In this document: piece after piece, positions 58,501-64,000 of the stretch | How positions within the stretch are numbered: position 1 is the first letter of the stretch | Layout of the letters: every line of letters begins with the position of its first letter | Origin: Dryas octopetala | Lineage: Eukaryota > Streptophyta > Magnoliopsida > Rosales > Rosaceae | Assembly: GCA_963921425.1 (NCBI GenBank) | Contig: OY992833.1 | Coordinates: 16,161,738 to 16,225,737 of the forward strand | Direction of reading: 5' to 3' | DNA length: 64,000 nt | Translations under genes and position numbers: made by a program | The notes under the pieces: model-generated | What the model was told of the DNA's origin: nothing | Databases searched by the model: none | What the model saw: the letters and a program-made list of their open reading frames with translations, nothing else

Positions 58501-60895
58501 GGAAACAAAGAACAGTGATACGGTAATATGGTTACATGAAAACAGCATAACACCTGATAGTTTTGTGCCAACATACAGTTACCAAATGATGGTTTACTCA
58601 ACACAGTAATTGAAATATATCAATGAATTGAAAATAACAGTTTAATATATCTGCAAATTAAACACACCAGATGATCAAGCTCTCGTCCCATGTCAGTATT
58701 CAAGAGAGTCTGGTAACCCTCACGGCCACCCCAAAACACATAATTTTCACCCCCTAAATAATGTGTGACCTGTAGAATGTGTAAATCAGCACACACATTT
58801 CATAGAGGTAACAACATTATACAGTTACAAAAATACAAACAATTACACCTTATCATCAGACATTACATGCACCAACACTCACCTCAATGGCTTTCTTAAC
58901 TTGAGCAGCAGCATATGCATATACACCTACTTCAGGGCTGTAAAGCATGTTGAGAGTATAAGTCCATAGAATGAGTCCATGAACAGAGTACGCTCAATAA
59001 TTGATAAAAGTATTACCTAGTAGCACCACCATGCATGTAGCGAGGATGCAAGAACAGCTGAGCTGTACCCCACAAAGGTCGAATTTTGGTTCCCTACAGT
59101 CACATAATGAGGCATTTAAATAAGGGAAATGGCTTCTCACACTAGCAGATATGATTACAAACAAACAATTTCTGCACTATAAAATGGATAGAGGTGCCTA
59201 AACAATGGAAACGATTAAATGAGAATGTTGGTTTCACGAATACTTAGATTTTCTTCATTTTTCACTTCATCTGGTTGGCAATTAAGAAGATATAATTTTG
59301 ACTACCATGGCTTTTGGAGGTTGAGCATAATTGGTTTCCTTTTACACAGTAAAGTGAAAATAAAATAAAATAATAATAGGGGGCTTGAAAAGCAACATCA
59401 GCATTCAGCAGTGTATAACAACCTATGCGCCCTAGCTAAATTGCAGTGAGATGTATTGCATCACGTATTCAAGCCTATGTAACAAAAACTCTAATTTGCA
59501 TGAAAATAGTTGCCCTTATGTATTATGTGATTATACTCATATTATCATTTCCTGGTGTGCTTGTACAGAAGTACCTGAAGCTCCTTAGCAAGGGCCACCA
59601 CTTCATCCAAGTTTTTATTAGTTTCCTGCAACAAAACAAGGAAAATTGAACAATTTCAAGTTCACCATTTTTTGTACCTTCCAAGAAAAAGCAATGCAAT
59701 AGCCCATCTCATACTTTCTTGCTCACCCTTCAAAACGGTACTAAAAAAATTTGATCATCAAGGTAACATTAAAGAATGACTCACCTCCAAGGTTTTTCCA
59801 TCGGGAGCTATATCCCTGTCATGAAAACACCACAATTCAACTCCAAGCTTTTTTATGAACTCAAAGTTGGCTCTCACTGCAATATCAGTTACACAAATAT
59901 AAATATTACTTTCAATTCATACACTCCTCAATTCCAAATACAAAAGATAAAAATAATAAACAATATTCTTACTTCTTCTCTTGGCCATAGCCAAAGAATT
60001 AGTTCCATCCTCCCACGGCCAATTCTTTGTCGGTGCACCAAATGGGTCACCTCCTGTTCCACGGAATGTGTGCCAAAATGCAACACTAAACCTCATCCAA
60101 TCCTAAGGTTGTCAAAAACTTCAGTCACAAACCATCAGGTCCTTTATAAATCCAAAATTCATTAACAAGAAGAACCAACCTTCATTTTCTTCCCTAGAAT
60201 TTCCTCTTCAGCATTATACCATTTGTATGCAAGGGAGTTCTTGCTAGATGGACCCTGAAAGAACAAAATATGTAAAATATGTATTTGGGAATAGATAAAC
60301 ATGAAATTCGATGTTTCTATATGAAACAAATTTATAGAGTAATCTTTAATATTGATACGAAACAATTTGAAAATTTTGGCCAAAACAAACAATAATTAAT
60401 TGTCAAAAAGTTATTCAGATGCAATCTTTCCTCCAAATCAAATGATCTGAAGAAATTGGTAACTCTGCGAATCTTAAGAGTATTATATTCATTTATATGA
60501 GGAAAATATTTGAAATTCCGTTTCCTAGTTGGAAACAAATATAATAAGAACTGAAAAGGTCTATGCAAGCATATGAAGTAGATGCAAAATAAGAAATTGG
60601 TCATAAGCCATTCTACCTCATACTTAATTTTGGGAATGCCAGGGAAAAATTCCCCTTTCCATTCCCCAGAATCACTGCACTCATTTCCAAGATCTGCAGG
60701 GCATGTTGGTGGTTCAGCAGTCTGTGTTGAAGACAAACCAAATGTTAATAAGAAAATATTATAGTTGGAACTACAGTTCAAAAAGAAAATTAGAAAAGGA
60801 ATTATTGTATATAGAGGAAGATTCTTTACCACTCCAAAGGTAACGACATTCAAACAAAGAAGAAGCAACAATATCTTTCCAGCCTTCATATTCAT
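55596..60895 (-). CDS. Xylose isomerase, plant type
   Basis: Interconverts D-xylose and D-xylulose with divalent metal (family knowledge). Twenty coding exons from the ATG at 60895 to the stop at 55596 sum to 1437 nt, 478 aa, all in phase. Exon 1 gives a hydrophobic signal segment ([15 protein letters not shown]), as expected for the secretory-route plant enzyme. Diagnostic motifs: [13 protein letters not shown], the [11 protein letters not shown] signature with His144 and Asp147, [17 protein letters not shown], the IEPKP metal-ligand signature (Glu274), and [12 protein letters not shown] (Glu310, His313). All catalytic features are intact. Exon 19 (56432-56355) contains the duplication breakpoint, so its last two exons have a truncated copy in unit 1. 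The last exon codes only [12 protein letters not shown] leader intron is likely (donor near 61513, acceptor near 60914). Confidence 0.96.
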
Positions 60896-61027
60896 GGTCT
60901 CATGCAAATACCTCTGCAATATAAAATACAGACTAACCAATTGATCATTAACCATCAAATTACGGATACACACACATACACAAATCAAAGTGTATTCTGG
61001 GGAAAAGCCATAATCAATTTCACACAG

Positions 61028-61030
<3 letters not shown>

Positions 61031-61082
<52 letters not shown>

Positions 61083-61083
61083 T
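61031..61083. repeat. (TC)n(AC)n microsatellite in the xylose isomerase leader intron
   Basis: A compound TC then AC run between the inferred leader-intron splice sites. It produces artefactual repetitive open frames. Confidence 0.95.
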
Positions 61084-61587
61084 TAAAGCACACACACTGA
61101 TACAGCGATTAAGTGAGCTCAGCCATATAAAACTCAAAGGACCACTGATCACCAACCACCAATTAATAAATTCACACACATCACATGAGCAACTTGGTGA
61201 ATACCCACAACCTAAATAACACAGAACCAAACATTCATGCAGTTCACGGAGTACCCATCATCAAAATTAGCACATAAGAAATGGGTTTCCACCAAAATTT
61301 AAAATATTTAATCATCAAAGCAGAAAAGTTCAAACTTCAAAGTAACCAAAGCTTAGCTTTAAGTACTAACTTGAAGTAATCAGTATCTAACAAGTTCATC
61401 AGTGTCATCAAAAACAAAAATTTATAAAAGACAATCAGCCAACAAGCACTTGGAAATCAAACAGACTAGACTTACAGTGTTGCATAGAAAGAGAGAGAGA
61501 GAGGGTGACTTACAGAATGAGATGGACTCTCTGTAATTGCAGAAGAAACAAAGTCTATAAAATAGTGATTCCCAGTTTCGGTAACAG

Positions 61588-61597
61588 TTTATATATA
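61588..61597 (-). promoter_or_regulatory. TATA box of the xylose isomerase gene
   Basis: TATATATAAA on the minus strand, about 75 bases upstream of a good splice donor (CATTCT|GTAAGT near 61513). With the TTGCAG acceptor just before the ATG this gives a coherent promoter, leader exon and leader intron. Confidence 0.6.
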
Positions 61598-61599
61598 GC

Positions 61600-63500
61600 T
61601 GGTTTTCCAAAATTAATGCAAAATTTGAATTTAAATTTACTTAAAATTGGGGTTTGCCAATCAAAATTAGAATTTTAATTGATTTAGGATCAGATTAGCT
61701 GACTGAGCATCAGCATGATAGCATCCACGCCAGTTTGTTAAATCTGTTTTTTCTTTTACCATTTTGTCCTTCTAGTTGCAGTGTTACCAGAACCCGAACA
61801 GGGGCAAATGTGTCATGTAACAAGATTAATTTCTGCCTACAATTTCGAACAAAATCAGGAAGCAATTAGCATAAGGATAATCCGAATGCTTTTGATAATA
61901 TTACACACGTGGACGTAGCTATGCCACTGGCAGAAGTTCATTGGTCAATAGAGCAGCTTACATTTCTTTGATTCTGTCTAAGGTTAGTGTTATTGGTGGT
62001 GACCTTCAATTAGCTCACTGCGGGTGATCGAATAATTTGAAGGTGACCATTTAGATAAAAGCATAAAAGTACGGAGGATAATGTGGCAAAGATTATCAAC
62101 TTTTTTTGACCAATTGCAAAGATTATCAACTTATCGGTGATAAAAGCATATAAGTCTGACTCAGCGGTGACGCTGTCCATGACCAAAACAGGACGTTATC
62201 AATTTGATTTTGGTCATTTGCTTATTTAGAAAGAAGTTTTATCTCTTTATCTTAATTTACGAAAATAATTTTATTAATTAAAGATCTTGTACATAAAGTA
62301 TTATCTCTTTTATCTTTACTAAATTTGTTTTGCACCTTTCTGAACTCATTGCATTTACTATTAAGCAAGCTTTTATTTATTATAAAAGTTTATTAGAATC
62401 CCTTAAGTATGACTCAAACTCTATTATAGCTCCCAATTTTTTTCATTCATTTTCCTTTTATGTAGACCGTTACTGTTTTATTTTAATACTTAATCTAAAT
62501 TTTTTAATATAAGGTTTATTAAAAGGTAGTAGTTTATTAGAGTAAAATTTAGTATAGTTCAGGAAATTTAGGATTTATAATTTAGAGTTGATACTTTAGA
62601 GTGTAGAATCGTTATTTGAAAAATTCTGAGTTTTGAGAGTATAATCTTAATTAATAAAAGTGATGAATCAGATTCTAAGAGAAAAAATAAATAAAAATGC
62701 AATCCTAAATGTGACATCTAACTGTCTTATTGTACGAGTCGAAAAGACAATGGGAAAAAAAATGGTAGGGATAGAAAAGTATTGGGGGTGATTAAAAATC
62801 ACTAGGCTAGGGGACTATTATTTAATGCTCGGTTTCAAAGTTAAATTTAAAAGTAAATGAGAAATAAATTCACTCTACACTCCCTAATATAAAATCTACC
62901 CGCTTAATATTTGCATTGTTAAAATGGTTCACTATTTTTTTGAAAATGATCAAGAAACACACGTTATAACACAGAGGAGTTAATTGTACAAGCTGAGTGC
63001 ACGACGTGCACTTTAATTTTTGTGTTGTCAAATGTACCAACCTACGAATTGGTACAATTTAAATATATTAACTCACATATTGGTACAATTGAAATATGTC
63101 AACTTACGTATTGTTTAAGTTATAGGTTTAGCTTGTTCAAAAAAAAAAGAGTTATAGGTTTAGGTTTAAAGTTTAGGTTATAGGTTTAGGATATATGTAC
63201 ATTTAAATCTGATTAATTTTTAAACCTCAATTAATTTTTAAAAACTAATATAATATTAGACTAAAATGGATCGACCTCTAAAACACATTTTTTCAAAAGC
63301 TCCCACATTTTGAATCTTTCATGTCCTTTGGTTCTATGGTGGCGGAAAGGCCCAATAACAAAACTAAACAATATATAGCTGAATATAAGATGTGGGTCTC
63401 GCAAACCTTGTTTTATGTTCTAGTTGCTTGATGGAGTCACAAAGCCCAAACTAGTATCCGTGGGCGACGGTCAACATTTCTTAATTTTTATGTACATATG
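61600..63500. other. Gene-free DNA upstream of xylose isomerase
   Basis: No exon or clear transposon border. AT-rich, with TTAGGTTTA-type low-complexity words at 63130-63190. Confidence 0.5.
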
Positions 63501-63510
63501 CGTAATACTA

Positions 63511-64000
63511 GGGGTGGGTTCGGATCGGTAACCGAACCGAAACTCCTAAACCGAAGACCGAACCGAACCCTTCCAGTAAGCCTCCACGGCAACCGAGACC
63601 GAGACTGAAAAGCCGGTAAACCGATGTTCGGTCAACCGAAGAATCCGGTCGGCTCGGCTCGGTTATGGGCCTAGACCGAACACATGTTGGGCCATGTTTT
63701 GGGCCACATTTTGGGCCATTTTTGGGCCTTGACTCCATTCACTAATTTAGTATAATATATTAATATTATGGTTTAGGGTATTTTTAATTAGTTTATATAT
63801 ATTAAAAAACATATAAATTAAAATTATAGGGGTTTATAAATTTATATATGTTTTATATAAATTATAGAAATGTATTATATAAAATTATAAATTATTTATT
63901 AGAAATGTATAAGAAATGTATAAAAATGAATTATGTAAATGATTTGTTAAATATATTCGGTTCGGTTCGGTTTACCGACGGTTTAAGGATATGGGAACCG
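63511..64000. mobile_element. Partial GGTTCGGTTCGGT-type transposon, cut by the window edge
   Basis: Starts at about 63511 with GGGGTGGGTTCGGATCGGT and is dense in ACCGAACCGAA words to 63670. AT-rich DNA follows, and the window ends in inverted-type words (TCGGTTCGGTTCGGTTTACC, GGGAACCG). This looks like the body of a hAT-type non-autonomous element. The right end and TSD are outside the window. Confidence 0.5.

Noticed and set aside
60332..61093. 253-residue minus-strand frame over the xylose isomerase start
   Set aside because: It reads through introns. The gene model with splice sites gives the correct family length and motifs.

Overview
The window is nuclear DNA of a flowering plant, almost certainly a dicot and by the look of its proteins a woody rosid, possibly Rosaceae (inference; no marker settles the species). 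The evidence is genes split by GT-AG introns, plant-type proteins (an Ve1-like receptor-like protein pair, an ARL1-type GTPase, a secreted xylose isomerase, an At4g14100-like protein), AT-rich intergenic DNA, and many plant DNA transposons with readable target-site duplications (TSDs). I see no rRNA, tRNA, CRISPR or prokaryotic features.

Layout. 1-6946 has no host gene. It holds two TIR elements with 9-bp TSDs (657-1398, 5285-6218) and one Ac-like hAT element (2869-4328, 8-bp TSD). 6955-19860 is a transposon nest: an outer hAT element, a second hAT of the same family inside it (7541-19335), and within that the body of a Kaonashi-type Mutator-like element (KI-MULE). The MULE has a full MURA transposase on the + strand (9745-12014) facing a ULP1-like cysteine-protease gene on the - strand (12683-16869) that carries one nonsense codon and one frameshift. 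A short palindrome (TTGTTACT...AGTAACAA and variants) is scattered through the non-coding parts of this MULE, including an 82-bp tandem array. 19869-23838 is AT-rich and holds one more TIR element and some hairpins.

23839-29364 is an intact eight-exon ARL1-type gene (- strand, 182 aa). 29365-31081 is its 5' region followed by MITE/MULE and LINE debris.

31082-56413 is a direct tandem duplication of about 12.7 kb. Each unit holds an intronless LRR receptor-like protein gene (1019 and 1069 aa), a two-exon At4g14100-like gene (190 aa), and the 3' end of a xylose isomerase gene. The right breakpoint lies inside the penultimate exon of that gene: unit 2 joins the complete gene (55596-60895, 20 coding exons, 478 aa), while unit 1 keeps only a truncated 3' fragment (43069-43890). 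After duplicating, the units took different insertions, each with the empty site preserved in the other unit: a 5'-truncated LINE and a nested foldback element in unit 1, and a 1.1-kb foldback element upstream of the unit 2 receptor gene.

60896-64000 holds the xylose isomerase 5' leader and promoter, then gene-free AT-rich DNA, and finally part of another transposon cut by the window edge. The host genes do not form one pathway. The unifying story is tandem birth of an immune-receptor pair in a transposon-rich setting, beside two housekeeping genes.
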